Below, piece after piece: positions 10,423 to 22,321 of a stretch of DNA of 64,000 bases. A program made the position numbers and the translations under genes. A model generated the notes under the pieces. The model was given only the letters and a program-made list of their open reading frames with translations. It searched no databases and had not been told where the DNA came from. Source of the stretch: Diogma glabrata (lineage: Eukaryota; Arthropoda; Insecta; Diptera; Cylindrotomidae); the NCBI GenBank assembly GCA_963693315.1, contig OY856186.1, forward strand, positions 75,792,837 to 75,856,836. Reading direction: 5' to 3'. Numbering within the stretch: position 1 is the stretch's first letter; every line of letters starts with the position of its first letter.

Positions 10423-11414
10423 TAGAGCATTCAGTTATTCGACATTTTGAGTTATCCGAATATCGAATAACTTTTTCTTTAAATATCCGAATATTCGGTT
10501 AGTATTCGAATAGTAAAAGAAGTACTAAGAACTATGAATAAAATCAAACAGGTTTAACATATGCATTTTATTTTATTTATTTTCTTGAAATATGCATTTA
10601 AAAAAGAGAAGTGCGTTTAGATGTATAAATTTTAGAGCATTATTCAAATTGTCTAATTTATCTGTTCTTATTTTGAACGAGTTTAAATAACAAAAATGTT
10701 TTTTTAAACCATTAACCGCGATTTTCATTACCACTGTTACTGTATCTCATATCGTGAAATCAGTAATTGAGCTAATCGCTGGTTGCAGCTTTTGTTGCAA
10801 TATATTTTTACTTTGATTGTTGACTGCAAGTGCGTCATTTATATTACCAGATACCTGCAACCATGGTTATTACTGTTTTCATCGCTAGGATCTGGTACAT
10901 CTTTGAAGGCTGAGGAGGCGAGAAAGGAAAGTTTTCACAGTAGTTTTCTTTGTGTAATCAAAATATTCGTTCGATTGTGGTATAACTCCAGTGTCAATAC
11001 ATATATAGAAATAAGGTTGTTTTGTTTCTTTTCTGATCCATTAGTTTTCTGATTTCGTGGAGTAAGATTTTTCTTAAATCACTGTTCAGTTCCGTTAGAG
11101 AAGTAAATAAGAATTTGCATATGCCTTCGGTTGTCATAATTGTTGAATTTTTGCTTAGTTCTTTGACTGCAATATTAAGCGGAGTTTATACGTCAAAAAC
11201 TTTTTGTAATAAAATTATTTCCCTTAAAATATGGAAATTTCTTACTCTTAGTTTCGAAGTTGGAAAAAGATATGAAGGGATGGAAAACCATTATATTTTG
11301 GGAGATAAAAAATATTCGAATATTCGCGTATAAATATTCGAATAACGAATACTTAAAATATACCCACATTAATCGGATATTCGAATACTCGAATAGTCGG
11401 ATTTGAATGCTCTA
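10423..11414. mobile_element. Non-autonomous hAT transposon (992 bp) with 8-bp target duplication
   Basis: The ends are TAGAGCATTCA at 10423 and its complement TGAATGCTCTA ending at 11414, flanked on both sides by an exact 8-bp duplication CTTACAAG (10415-10422 and 11415-11422). The 8-bp duplication is the hAT hallmark. Subterminal regions are dense in the palindromic motif ATTCGAATA on both sides (10440-10520; 11310-11400), likely transposase-binding sites. The open frames inside (10783-11052, 11115-11333) show no transposase motif that I recognise, so this is a deletion derivative mobilised in trans. Confidence 0.88.
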
Positions 11415-11422
11415 CTTACAAG

Positions 11423-12494
11423 GAGGCAAAAAAATTTCCAGCCGAATTTGTTGAATAACTCCAGTCCCCAGGTTCCGGGCGATTGGACTAAATTCTGACC
11501 TGTAACCGACAACAACACGTAAGCCATATCTTTTTCCGTTATTCTATGGTCCTATTAATATTAATGTATTCAATAGAAATTTTACTAATAGAGACATCAT
11601 TATTAATTCTTGATAAGATCAACTAGCACACGAAATATTCTTTTATTATAGCAGAGAAACTTACTAACTTTTCCCCTCCTAGCGTTTAGTATCTGATATT
11701 ATGGTAAAATTTGTAAATGTAGGTTTTCTTTTTTTATTGTTGTTTTTTGTGTTGAATTTTCTTTTATGTCTTATTTCGTTTTATATTATATAAAATTGGA
11801 TAAAATTAAGAACAGCAATGGAAATCATAAAAAAAGTGAAACTAACTCAACTTATTTCGCTAAATTTTTTAAAAATTTATTTTGTGATAAAAAATATAAG
11901 GGTAAAATAATATGTTACTTGTAAACCTAATAGTGAAACATTCCTTAAATCCCCTAAGATTCCAAGTCACATTCGACAGCCGACAATCGTTTAGTTTAGT
12001 TGAATAATAAGATTTTATCGAGTTTTATAATTAAGTATTCTTGTACCGTACCACTATCTTTTGCGCAAAAATATTTGAAATATTTACCAGAATTCTTCTC
12101 TATCCGTTTCTCTATTAGTGAAAACATTATATTACTAGTTCACGATTTGATTTTTCTGTTAAAAAGAATCAACGATAATGATGTATGCAAACTGGATGGC
12201 TAGTCTTCTTCTGGTTTAACAAAATAATACAAAATTCAGTATGTAAATGTTCCAATTTTTATTTTAAATTTGTGTTAAATCGTGTATGCAAAACCCTCGG
12301 TTTGTCCGCTTTGGGCCATTTAGTTTTAGTTTAAAATATTCTAATTCATTAGATGAAAATTGTGTTACAATTTCTTCAACAATATCAGACGATAATCAGT
12401 ATATACAAAATATTTTATTATATGATAATACAAAAAGCAGGCATATATGCATAGGTAAGCCCACCCCATTTGGATAATTGGAAATTCATAAGAG
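11423..12494. other. AT-rich intergenic stretch, no feature recognised
   Basis: Short open frames here (12000-12203, 12286-12477) show no family motif and have base composition like the surroundings. No repeat with the rest of the window was seen. Confidence 0.4.
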
Positions 12495-12976
12495 AAATCC
12501 ATTTTCATTTAGGTTAAACCCCCTGTGAAAGTGAACTTTTTCTCTCTAGCATAGAAAAGCTTTTTCACCTTATAATATATTGTATTTGCTTTGATATTTT
12601 CATGTAATTTTACAGTCTTTAAATCAAAGCAATCGTGATGAAACACAATATAAATTTTGAATGCATATGTTGTGGTTTTCTAATTTAGTCAGTTATAATT
12701 AATATCGTTTAGATTTACCATCGTAAAAATGGCATTTCCTGATTCCTATGGGAAATGAAAGCCATTTTTGTGCTTCTTGTGAACAAAAGTTCATTCACGA
12801 AAAATTGTGTTTTCATCTCTTGTGGCAAAATATACTATTATAATGTTTGCTTGGATTTAAATACTTTGCAAATTTCATGAAAATAGTATAGCAACTTGTT
12901 TTTGAGTAAAAAAGTTTTTCTACTAGAGAGAAAAGTTCACTTTCACCGTTGGTCAAACCGGCATGAAAATGGATTT
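12495..12976. mobile_element. MITE-like element (482 bp) with ~54-bp inverted ends
   Basis: AAATCCATTTTCAT at 12495 faces ATGAAAATGGATTT at 12963-12976. Inversion continues inward through GTGAAAGTGAACTTTT and CTCTCTAG (left arm to 12549, right arm from 12923) with scattered differences. A second internal hairpin built on AAAATGGCATTTCC and its complement lies near 12727-12770. There is no coding potential, and no unambiguous target duplication at the edges. Confidence 0.65.
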
Positions 12977-13525
12977 TATATGCTATCGTAAAGAAAGTAA
13001 TTAAACATCGTTTTCGAGTCTCTACGATTGTGCTCAACAGAAAATCTTTAAAACTAATTATAAACTTTTTCTTTTTCTATATTTTTTGTTTGCTTCCGTT
13101 TTAGTTTTGAATGAAAAAAAAAACAGCTTTGTAATCCTTTCTAAATTAAGCTTTTGTCCAAAAGTTTTGTTTCATTTATATACTCGTACACATTGATTTT
13201 GTATTTGGATAACATCTGTATTTTTACCTGAAACAAACATTAATTTTCTTTGGAATGACCAAATTATTTTCATTTATCAGAACTAACTATCCGAAAAGTT
13301 TATTTTTATCTACCGAATTATAAATCACGTTATCAAAACTCTAATTTATGTTTTCTGAAAAACAGTTAATAAAAAGCCAGCATCACATAAAAGTTGACTA
13401 AACATTTAATCTTTTTTAAGGTAGTTAGGAATGTTTTGTAAGCCAAAGTTTTGTTGCAGAATATTTTAAGTTTATTTATATTTTTAATATATGCTATATA
13501 ATTATGTACAATTTGATGAATAAAT
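12977..13525. other. AT-rich stretch, nothing recognised
   Basis: No coding frame, TIR or repeat that I can support. Confidence 0.4.
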
Positions 13526-13529
13526 GAAT

Positions 13530-14168
13530 TATGAATTGAGTGAATTGAATGGATTTAATAAATAAAATCAATTGAATAAAGTAAATGAATTGATTGAATT
13601 GAATGAATTGAATGAATGGAATGAATTGAATGAATTGAATGAATTGAATGAATTGAATGAGTGGAATGAATTGAATGAATTGAATGAATTGAATGTATTA
13701 AATGAGTTGAATGAATTGAATTAATTGAATGAATTGAATGAATTGGATGAATTGAACGAATTGAATGAATTGAATGAACTAAATGAATTAAATGAAATGA
13801 ATGAATTGAATGAATTGAATGAGTTGAATTAATTGAATGAATTGAATGAATTGAATGAATTGAATGAATTGAATGAATTGAAAGAATTGAATGAATTGAA
13901 TGAATTGAATGAATTGAATGAATTGAATGAATTGAATGAATTGAATGAATTGAATGAATTGAATGAATTGAATGAATGGAATGAATTGAATGAATTGAAT
14001 GAATTGAATGAATTGAATGAATTGAATGAATTGAATGAATTGAATAAATTGACTGAATTGAATGAATTGAGTGAATGGAATAAATTGAATGAATTAAATG
14101 TATTTAATGAATTGAATGAATTGAAGAAATTGAATGAATTGAATGAATTAAATGAATCGAATGAATGA
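13530..14168 (+). repeat. 9-bp minisatellite (AATGAATTG)n
   Basis: About 640 bp of the unit AATGAATTG, with the cleanest part 13820-14040 and imperfect units toward both edges. Because the unit is a multiple of three, one frame stays open for 111 codons (Asn-Glu-Leu repeated). No start context or flanking domain supports a protein. It should be read as repeat DNA. Confidence 0.9.
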
Positions 14169-16220
14169 AATTGAATTTAAAGGGTGAGGTGCCTGCACAA
14201 CATCTGATCTTTAATGTTTCTAAGTGTCGCTTGAACTTATTTAACTTAGCTAATATTTCATTTAAAATTATGGTTGTTGATTCATAAAGCAATTACTTAG
14301 CTAGCTGGTGCCAAAAGTCGTATTTGAATCTCATAACGGAAAATTTTATTTTAAATTGTGGAAAAAAAATTTAATATAAAAACAAATATGTTTATTGCCA
14401 AGTTTTTTGCACAAAAGAAGTTTGTTATTTGTTTGTTTGTTGTGTTACAACTACTTAAATTTAAAAAAAACTGGACATAAATAGAAAACAATCTTAAAGT
14501 TATGGTCCTTGTTTCTGGGACAAGAAAATGGTTGTTTGATTGTATCGTGTCGCGACTTACAAATTATGACGTTTTAAAAATGAATTATTATTATATGTAA
14601 AATTATGGTTTTTATTTCGGAACAAGTTAAAGTTGCTGGTTATTCGTTACTATAGCTTGGGAGTTAAAGCATAACTAGCAGTTTTCATATTCAATGACGC
14701 ACTACCATAAGCCAAATTTGCAAACAATATCAATAAAATGTCAACAGTCAAAAAATTAATCAATATTTAATATAATTAAGGGTCTTCCCTCCGTTTTAAC
14801 CAAACATATTTAAATATTTTTGTAGTTTCAAACATAGTGTTTTTCTGTTAAACCTAAAAGTCAAAGGTATAAAAACAATATTATAAAAACTAAAAGGAAT
14901 AAAATTATTTTCAGACGCATAAAATTTCCTTTTTTTCCGTTTCCTTAATTCCAATAAAAGAAAATTTTCTTCAAATAATATTTCATTGTTTTGAATTAAT
15001 GGGCAACAAGCACACAACCACTATTGAAAATTGTCATGTACAATTATTTTTATTTATTTGAATTGAATTAATTATAGTTTTTAATGGAAGATAGTTGTAC
15101 GATTATGGATTAGAGGGATAAGAATAATGTAAATTTGTTGCCATTCAATGATTTTCACTTTTATAGGAAATGATTAAGGCAATTAATTGACAATTGTTTT
15201 TTCTTTCCTTTAAAAGAACAAACGTCGGTTTTTATTGTGTCTGTTACGAAATCAATTATTTTGGGCTCGAGTGATTTTTAGTTATGATGTAGAGCCGAAT
15301 GAAATGTGTTTGCGGTTTTACTTTTTTCCATGTTCAGTATTGTTGGGCTCGAAAAGTTGGCTGTACTGGTGTGACGTTCAAGCTTTGGAGAGAGGCAGAG
15401 ATCGTTGGGATCTCACAATAAATACGTAGCATAAAATTAATTTCAGTTACCAGCGGCTACCAACAAGAGTGTGATGAGCCCTTGGTTGCAAGAACTTTTG
15501 TGCAGTGAGTGGTAGAACGAATCTAGGAACTATCAATGAAAATGGGAAAATACTGTTCAGCAGATTTACATAAATGTACATATAAACATAAATATTAAGT
15601 TCTACGCTTTATTTATTAGTATTTATAAATTACATATTCAGGTATCAGCAATTAAAATCACTAATAAACTTATATTAGAAAAAAAACTTTTAGTATTAGT
15701 TTTCGTTTAGTTTTATTGTAAAACAGTTAAGCTTTTAAATTATAATAAAAAGCTGAATATAATTCATTTTCGTGATCATTCACCATTATAATAGCTTTAA
15801 TTCCAGTTGTTTGAACTTTTTTTGTGTTCAATTCTAAACACAATTAACAACAAATATAACATTTTTGACCTAATATTTTTTCAATACATAATGAATAAAG
15901 TTTTAAAGGTTATATAATATATTGTGTTAACGTAAATCTAATTTTTTAGGTTTATTCAACTTTACAGGCACCAGTTCGTGTTTCAAAGAAGAATTGGGAT
16001 CAATAATGTTTATGTTTAGAAGTTTTAAGCGATATACATCTCTTTGGATTTGGGTTTTTATTTGTGTTTTTAAAAATTAGTTGCTACCATAATCATTCTA
16101 AAGAAAATGCAAAGATGCAAGAGCTGGTTAAAGTTTTATAAAAAAGAATATTTTGAACTTAAATCATTGCTCAAATCTTATAAAATGCGAACAGTATGAA
16201 AACTCCTGAAAACTTTTGAA
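14169..16220. other. AT-rich intergenic stretch, no gene recognised
   Basis: Open frames here are short and lack family motifs. A slightly less AT-rich island at about 15235-15530 does not match anything I know. Confidence 0.4.
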
Positions 16221-16580
16221 TTTTTTTTTTTTTTTTTTAATAAAATGTGATGTGTAGTAGGCATTACAATATGTGTCACAACAACACATAAAAACCTTTT
16301 AAGACCAAGGTCCCACAACAACATGCGTTCAAAGGATGTTAATGGACGCAAATCTGTTTTTTTTTTATATATTTTTTTGTTAAATAATGGATAACTAAAC
16401 CATAAATCCTATCACATATAAAATATGACATAGGCCAATATTTCGTGATAGGATAGGGAAAATAAAAATAAAATAAGAGATAAAAAGCAAATTTGTTTTA
16501 AAAATTTGCAGGAACAAAACTAAAATTGGTTTGCCAATAGTCCAGCTGGTATAATCCAGCTGGTATAATAAAAACATTAC
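16221..16580 (-). mobile_element. LINE 3' tail fragment (poly-T on plus strand), copy 1
   Basis: T18 at 16221-16238 is the poly(A) tail of a minus-strand element. It is followed by AATAAAATGTGATGTGTAG, GTGTCACAACAACACATAAA and CCTTTTAAGACCAAGGTCCC. The same order of blocks recurs at 48168-48500 and, diverged, at 42548-42840; the first ~100 bp also recur at 21038-21150 next to a LINE reverse-transcriptase tail. It is 5'-truncated, as expected from target-primed insertion. The small open frame at 16395-16577 recurs at 48350-48544 only because the copies match. Confidence 0.75.
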
Positions 16581-16731
16581 AGTGCATGCACAATGAAATT
16601 ACTTTTACCAAGTTTGTATGAAAATTTATTGTGAGGAAAAAAAATTTATTTTTGAAATATATTTTTTTCTCCGATAGACAGCAAATATAAATTTTGCAGA
16701 CTTATTTCAGTCAGCAAAGTGGAACTTTTCC

Positions 16732-17034
16732 TGCCTAGGCAGCAAAGCAAGTACTTTGCTGCCTAGGCAGCAAAATAATTAGACTTCATAGAAATAAACA
16801 GATATTGCGATTAAAAAAAAAATTTTTTTAATCGATTTTTTTTTTTCATTTTTAAAATTTTGCTTTATTTTTAAAGTAATAATTATTAAATTACATATCT
16901 CTGTAATTAATCGGAGAAAAAATTATATGTTCAACTCGGCAGCAAGGTAGATTGACTGCCTTGGCTGAATTCCTAGCCTCGCTCGCTCGGCTATGAACTA
17001 TCAGCCGCGGCAGTCAATCTACTACTTTGCTGCC
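16732..17034. repeat. Cluster of palindromes sharing a TTTGCTGCC motif
   Basis: 16732-16747 and 16754-16769 are perfect 16-bp inverted arms (TGCCTAGGCAGCAAAG) around a 6-bp loop. 16938-16960 faces 17009-17034 (GGCAGCAAGGTAGATTGACTGCC and near-complement) around a GC-richer 48-bp loop. TTTTTCTCCGAT near 16665 also faces ATCGGAGAAAAAA near 16910. The nested symmetry suggests a foldback MITE or a composite of two. Confidence 0.6.
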
Positions 17035-17133
17035 TAGTTAAACAAATAACTATTCTCAATGAAAAAGTTTAAAATTTCTTAACTTTTTCCTCATGATCAA
17101 TAAAGAATGAAGCTAGCTACAGTTTAAAGCATT

Positions 17134-17433
17134 GTGCTGATATTAAAAAATAATAATAAAAAGTTGATACCATCAGATTCTCCATTGATACCATCAGATT
17201 CTCCAATACCATTCAAAAGACTTCAATTTCCTATTCGTTTGGCTTTCGCTATGACCATAAATAAGTCTCAAGGACAAACAAGGTCCATTTGTGGCTTGGA
17301 CTTGGCAAATCCATGTTTCTCCAATGGGCAACTATATGTTGCATGCTCACGTGTGGGTAAATCAGCAAATCTTATTGTATTAGCAAAAAACAGGTTAACT
17401 AAAAATATTGTACACCGATTAGCACTGATTTAA
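17134..17433 (+). pseudogene. Helitron Rep/helicase, C-terminal fragment
   Basis: From about residue 27 this reads the C-terminal PIF1-type helicase end of Helitron proteins: PFKRLQFPIRLAFAMTINKS, then a GQ-T segment, GLDLANPCF, and QLYVACSRVGKS. These correspond to helicase motifs V-VI, with the Arg of motif VI in CSRVGK. It ends at a stop at 17433 near the natural C-terminus. The N-terminal Rep (HUH) and the Walker motifs are missing. A 21-bp in-frame duplication (IPSDSPL/IPSDSPI, 17167-17207) sits just upstream. The fragment is a truncated relic; the start codon shown is not a true start. Confidence 0.8.
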
Positions 17434-17639
17434 ATTAAAATTACAAATTTTTACTAGAAGACCCACTCGGTGAACTTCGTACCACCTACAATATATTTGT
17501 AGATAACATTTGTCAGCGATTATCAATTCTGATCAACATTCTACCTCCAATTCATTGAGATCAATAATAGTGGCTGTATTGTATAACTTGAATTTTTTGG
17601 CTATTAAACGAAACTGTTCGGGAATACAATTTTTTTCAA

Positions 17640-18600
17640 TTACTTCGGTCTGAAAGACATAAGTATTACATTCTCGAGCCAAAAGTGAAATTCTTACCCC
17701 CACTTTTTAGGGCATTTCTCAACGTTTCAGGTCATAACGATTTTAAAACAGCAAAAAAAAAATGTATATCTGTCTGCCGGTCGGTCGTCGGTCACCACCT
17801 ACGAAATCTAGAAAACCGCTGAAAGGATTTCAAAAATTTTTATTTCTAAAAACAGGTACACTCAATTAAAATAGCCGTCAGGATGATATGTTCGATAACT
17901 GTACCAGAAGTGTGTCAAAAAAATCGTCAAGAGTGTCAAAACAAGTAAATATTCATATTTTTTGCTTAAAAACGGTAGTTTTAGGTGATAATGAGTAGTA
18001 ACCTTGAGTTTAAAGAAATCTTGATAGTCGGGATTCGTATGTGAGATCAAAAAGTAGATTATTTCATTATAAGTTTGTCAAAAAAATATTGTCAGTGTGT
18101 CAAAAGAATGTTTCATTTAATTTTTACCCAATTTTTTGGAAAAAAATAAAATTAATTATTTGTATGTCATGAAATGTGATTGAACATGCAATTTGAATTT
18201 GTGAATTTTAAATTTTTTCAATATTTTTGGAAAAGTTTAAATTTTTGATTTTGTAAGAATTTCCGGAATGTTTTTAGAATTTTGAAAAAGTTTAAATTTT
18301 TGTTTTTATTATAATTTTTGGAATTTTGAAAAAAGTTTGTATTTTTAATTTTGTTAATATTTTTATAATTTTGAAAACAAATTGAATTTATGAATTTTGA
18401 ATTTTATAAATATTTTTAGAATTTTGAAAAAAGCTTCCCTTTTTGATTTTGTAAGAATTTTTGGAATATTTTTAGAACTTGAAGAAGTTTGAATTTTTGA
18501 TTTTTTTATAATTTTTGAAATTTTGTAAAAAGTTTCAAATTTTGATATTGTTATAATTTTTGCAATATTTTCAGGGGCATATACGATAAAACTTGAAGGT
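17640..18600 (-). repeat. Diverged interspersed repeat, inverted relative to 29830-30990
   Basis: Shared blocks in inverted order include TACTTCGGTCTGAAAGAC, GAGCCAAAAGTGAAATTCTT, CTACGAAATCTAGAAAA and GTATGTGAGATCAAAAA. From about 18200 both copies pass into a degenerate tandem array (units about 55-60 bp rich in GATTTTGTAAGAATTTTTGG). Adjoining Helitron helicase sequence at 18570-18740 suggests the array belongs to a Helitron-derived family. Both copies are old. Confidence 0.7.
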
Positions 18601-18740
18601 TTTCCAACCCTCGAACACGCAACATATAATTGACGAAAAGCACGAGGTTTCTAGGTCCAGCCCACAAATTGACATTGTTTGGAATTGTGACTTATTAATA
18701 GTGCGAATGCTAATCGAATTGGAAATTCGACAACAAGCTT
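18570..18740 (-). pseudogene. Second Helitron helicase C-terminal relic, opposite strand
   Basis: Read on the minus strand from about 18735: EFPIRLAFAL, then a decayed stretch with a stop, then QLYVACSRVGKPSSFIVYAP. This is the same helicase motif V-VI region as at 17134-17433, but on the other strand and more mutated. It is too short for function. It shows that at least two Helitron copies in opposite orientation collided or nested here. Confidence 0.75.
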
Positions 18741-18952
18741 AAAAATTTCTCCAAAACTCTTTACCAATCACTTTCAAACTTTGACATGCCGTTCGATTCT
18801 CAATCCATCTAGATTGATCAGCTAGAATGCTAATGCTCTCTGTTATTCATATTTCCCAAACGGAAAAATTAAAAAATACGCTTTCTATTCTTATTCCGAC
18901 TCTTTGAAATTATTTTTGCTAATTCTACAAAATGTACGCGCACAAACTTTTT

Positions 18953-19225
<273 letters not shown>

Positions 19226-19448
19226 ATAACAATATAGAAAAAGAAATAATATAGTAAAAATAAAAGAAAGATTGAGCTTTATGTGTTTATTGTAGAAAAG
19301 ATGAGCTAATATGATTGTCTAACATCTGTCTGACAGCTCTCTTCACCCGCTGATCAAACCAATAACTGATACTTCAATTCTAACAAATCCACTTTGTTGA
19401 AATGTGCCACAGTTTAACAATCAATGTTTGATGTAATATCATGAACTA
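19226..19448. other. Short spacer up to the TIR element
   Basis: No coding frame. It ends with TA at 19447-19448, the target duplication of the element that follows. Confidence 0.4.
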
Positions 19449-19782
19449 CACTCAGAGAATTCTGTTATTAAAAACTATCAAAATAGCCATTAGATTAATA
19501 ATTTGGTGATTATTATACAGCTAATCACAACTTGTGATTATTTTCACTAATTTCGTAATTACAGACATTATTAAACTAATATTATTTGTTCGTAATATTT
19601 ACTAACAAAAAAAATTTAAATTTTAAATCTAAAAACGACCGCTTTTATATTTATAAAAATTCTTATTGAATTAATAACATAATGGATTACATTCATATTA
19701 GGTATCCATTGGATAAATGACATATATTATTAGAATAATAAAGTTGTTTTTAAAATAATATTATATTATCAGATTAATAATA

Positions 19783-19925
19783 CAATCTAATTAGATTAAT
19801 AAAAGGTTCTTATTAAATTAATAATAAGATGCTTTGAAATTAATAATAGAACTTATTAAATTAATAATTAGATGTTATTAAATTAATAATGGAACTTATT
19901 AAATTAATAATGGAAATTATATTTT
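19783..19925. repeat. Subterminal AT repeat of the TIR element
   Basis: Five or so degenerate units of about 22 bp containing TTATTAAATTAATAAT. The right end (28720-29000) has similar motifs in the opposite sense. Candidate transposase-binding repeats. Confidence 0.6.
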
Positions 19926-20189
19926 ACACTTTTAAATAAAAGAGAACACAAATTTTTTATTAACAATTTTATATACATATTTCAATTATTTTCATTTAAT
20001 TTTAAAGTATTAATATATCACAGTTTTAATTTTAAAATAATTCATAATTTTGTTTTAAAGTATTTTTAAATTTATATGTGACAAAAATTAAAAGAAAAAA
20101 TAGTTAAACTAATAATATATATTATTGATTTTAATTTAACCAATCAATCAACAAATTGATCGAATAATGTGCTATTTCTTTTTCGCCTT

Positions 20190-20506
20190 TCAATGTATAA
20201 AAATACTTTTGGATAAAATTCCAAAATTGGTTGCTGATTGCGGATATTTTAAGTTGAATAAATAAAATATTTTGAAGCGCACATCAACTGCTTTCCATGA
20301 TGTATAAACTTCATACCGTACATTATCAAAACATACTAGTATTGGCTTAGTTCTAGATCCAGTAATTAACAAAAGAGGCTGAATTGGTAATTTTTGATCC
20401 AAATACTTTTGTAATATCTCTTCAACATTTTTAAAAGTTTCACCTATAATGGCCAAACTGTTTTGAGAATCTCGAATCTCAAGCTTTGTTGGTTGGACGG
20501 AGAATC
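20190..20506 (-). pseudogene. Last exon of the TIR-element gene (uncharacterised transposon-borne protein)
   Basis: Minus-strand exon opening right after a splice-acceptor-like TTTACTGCACAG and running to a stop at 20190. The readable protein includes LLLITGSRTKPILV, then FDNVRYEVYTSWKAVDVRFK and FNLKYPQSATNF. That pattern resembles the C-terminus of a widespread arthropod family of uncharacterised, often zinc-finger-bearing proteins, which I recall as transposon-borne; I cannot name its enzymatic role. The frame continues to an upstream ATG at 20543, but that part reads as intron. The exon itself is open, while its upstream exons near 28.2-28.5 kb contain stops, so the gene is dead. Confidence 0.5.
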
Positions 20507-20627
20507 CTGTGCAGTAAATACATAGTTGATAGCAGAATACCATCTAAATAATATAAAACAGAAAAATAATTATATTATAACAGACTCTAACATTGAATAG
20601 GTGTAATTGTTTTCACTCAAAAAAAGT

Positions 20628-21037
20628 CGGACAAGTGCGAATAAAATTCGCTCGCCAAGGGTTCCGTGAATGTAAAAGAACACAATATCAAAAATAAATG
20701 ACATAAAGTTGTGTTGTAAAGTCTTTATATCGCCAGACTATTGACGCATAACAGAATAAATATTTAATCGTAGACGTCAATAGTAAATGTCAATCACATC
20801 TATGTAGAATTTTTTTGCCCGCGAATTTTTGACAGATACGACGCAGCAAGAGATAAAAGATGAGACAAAAAGTAAAACAGATATGTATTATTTATTTTGG
20901 GATAAATTTGTTTTCAAAACAATTATATTAGTTAAATTTTTACTTCTAGTTCGTACCATTTGTTTGTTGTGATATTTGTTTCCATAGGCGTCGTTATTTT
21001 TATTATAATTATTTTTAATTATCAAAATTTTGTTACA
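20628..21037. repeat. Left part of an interspersed element beginning AGTCGGACAAGTGCGA
   Basis: AGTCGGACAAGTGCGA at 20628, followed by CTCGCCAAGGGTTCCGTGAA, is a start motif common in arthropod repeats. The matching end, ATACGGAACCCTAAAA-like (reads TTCCGTATAAAAAACGGAAC then CCTAAAA), lies at about 27840-27876. The two parts are now about 6 kb apart because of later insertions. Confidence 0.45.
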
Positions 21038-21600
21038 TTTTTTTTTTTTTTTTTTTTTAATAAAATGTGTTGTGTAATAGGGTTTAGAATATGTGTCACA
21101 ACAACACATAAATACCTTTTAAGACCTAGGTCTAGACCTGGGTCCCACAACAACTGGCGTTCTGAGGTGTAGATTAACGCTTTTTTTAAACATCTGTGGG
21201 TTGAAGCCACCTGAGACTAAGTGTTCCGGCAAACTATTCCATTTGTACGCAGTTCGGACAAAGAAGTCTCTCTGCGATCTGCCAGTATGACAGCGCGGGA
21301 TCTTTACCGTTTCACTGGTTGCGGCAGCCGATTGCCGAGTGGAACGGGGGTAAGAATAAGTTTGAGGCATGATGCCGCTGATTTCATCTGAGCACTGCTG
21401 ATGACGATATTTGTAAAAAACAACGAGGTCAGCAACAGTGCGACGATGTTGTAGGGAATCAAGTTGTGATGTCAAAGTTCGATCACCTACAATTCGTATA
21501 GCTCGCTTTTGAACAGAGTCCAAGAGGGCCAAGATGGAAACAGAGGCAGCACCCCAAACTTGACAGCAGTACTCCATACAGGGACGAATATGACCGATAC
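21038..21600 (-). mobile_element. 5'-truncated non-LTR retrotransposon with poly(A) tail
   Basis: T21 at 21038-21058 on the plus strand is the poly(A) tail of a minus-strand LINE. Upstream on the element strand are a short 3' UTR shared with the three tail fragments at 16.2, 42.5 and 48.2 kb, and then the C-terminal end of the reverse-transcriptase ORF (21119-21577). The 5' side stops near 21.6 kb, typical of truncated insertion. Confidence 0.8.
21119..21577 (-). pseudogene. LINE reverse-transcriptase ORF, C-terminal end
   Basis: 152 codons. The pattern MEYCCQVWGAAS, LDSVQKRAIRIVGD, then WNSLPEHLV and a basic end is the segment after the polymerase palm/thumb in arthropod and vertebrate Jockey/CR1-like LINE ORF2 proteins. 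The catalytic YADD block is not present, so it is inactive. The frame is intact over this length, pointing to a moderately young insertion. Confidence 0.8.
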
Positions 21601-22036
21601 TATGATATGACCCATAACCGATGCCTACAAAATCATTAATATTTTTACTAGTTTTTGGTTTTCTATTATAATTGGTTGAATTTCAATAGTAATTTATTAT
21701 TTTGTGTTTTTTTTTTGTCCATTTCAATGGGACCCTAATAATTTTTTTCAATATTTTAATCGAGACACTGAATGTGCAAACAATATGCGCATGTGCAAAC
21801 AATATGCGCATAACAAACAAATTTCGTGTTCGCTGGCAAAAAAATTCTACTATACATTGATCAAAAATGACACAAAAATTGTTACTTATAGCGCATTTAC
21901 AGTGACATAGCAAACTAGTAGATAGTATATTAATTTGCATCTTGTCATATTTAATATGAGTTTACAGCGTAGATTGCAAAATAAATCTTTTAATCTCAAA
22001 AACATATTTTAATTTAGTTTAGTTTAAATTGCTATC

Positions 22037-22222
22037 TGTAGTATAAATAATAGAAGTTTTACATCCACCCTATTTCTCACATTAATTAATATTGATAACT
22101 GTACTTTTATTAATTTTGATATAGATAGAACTTTTAGCTTAGTGCAGTTGTTGATTGGAATTATAATAAATAAGTCATAAATTATTTAATTCGCATGTGT
22201 TTCATTTTTAACATATAATACA
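22037..22222 (+). repeat. 5' LTR (186 bp)
   Basis: Begins TGTAGTATAAATAATAGAAG, ends ATAATACA. The first 35 bp equal those at 26448. Confidence 0.8.
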
Positions 22223-22321
22223 TGGCGCTGAGGATAAAAATATATATATAAATATGTTATATATTATCAAAAAATTAAAAAGAAAGTGAAGTTGTATATT
22301 GTTAGATTATTTTTATATTTT

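Noticed and set aside
13833..14168. 111-codon Asn-Glu-Leu protein
   Set aside because: Frame is open because the minisatellite unit is 9 bp; no start context, domain or flanking exon.
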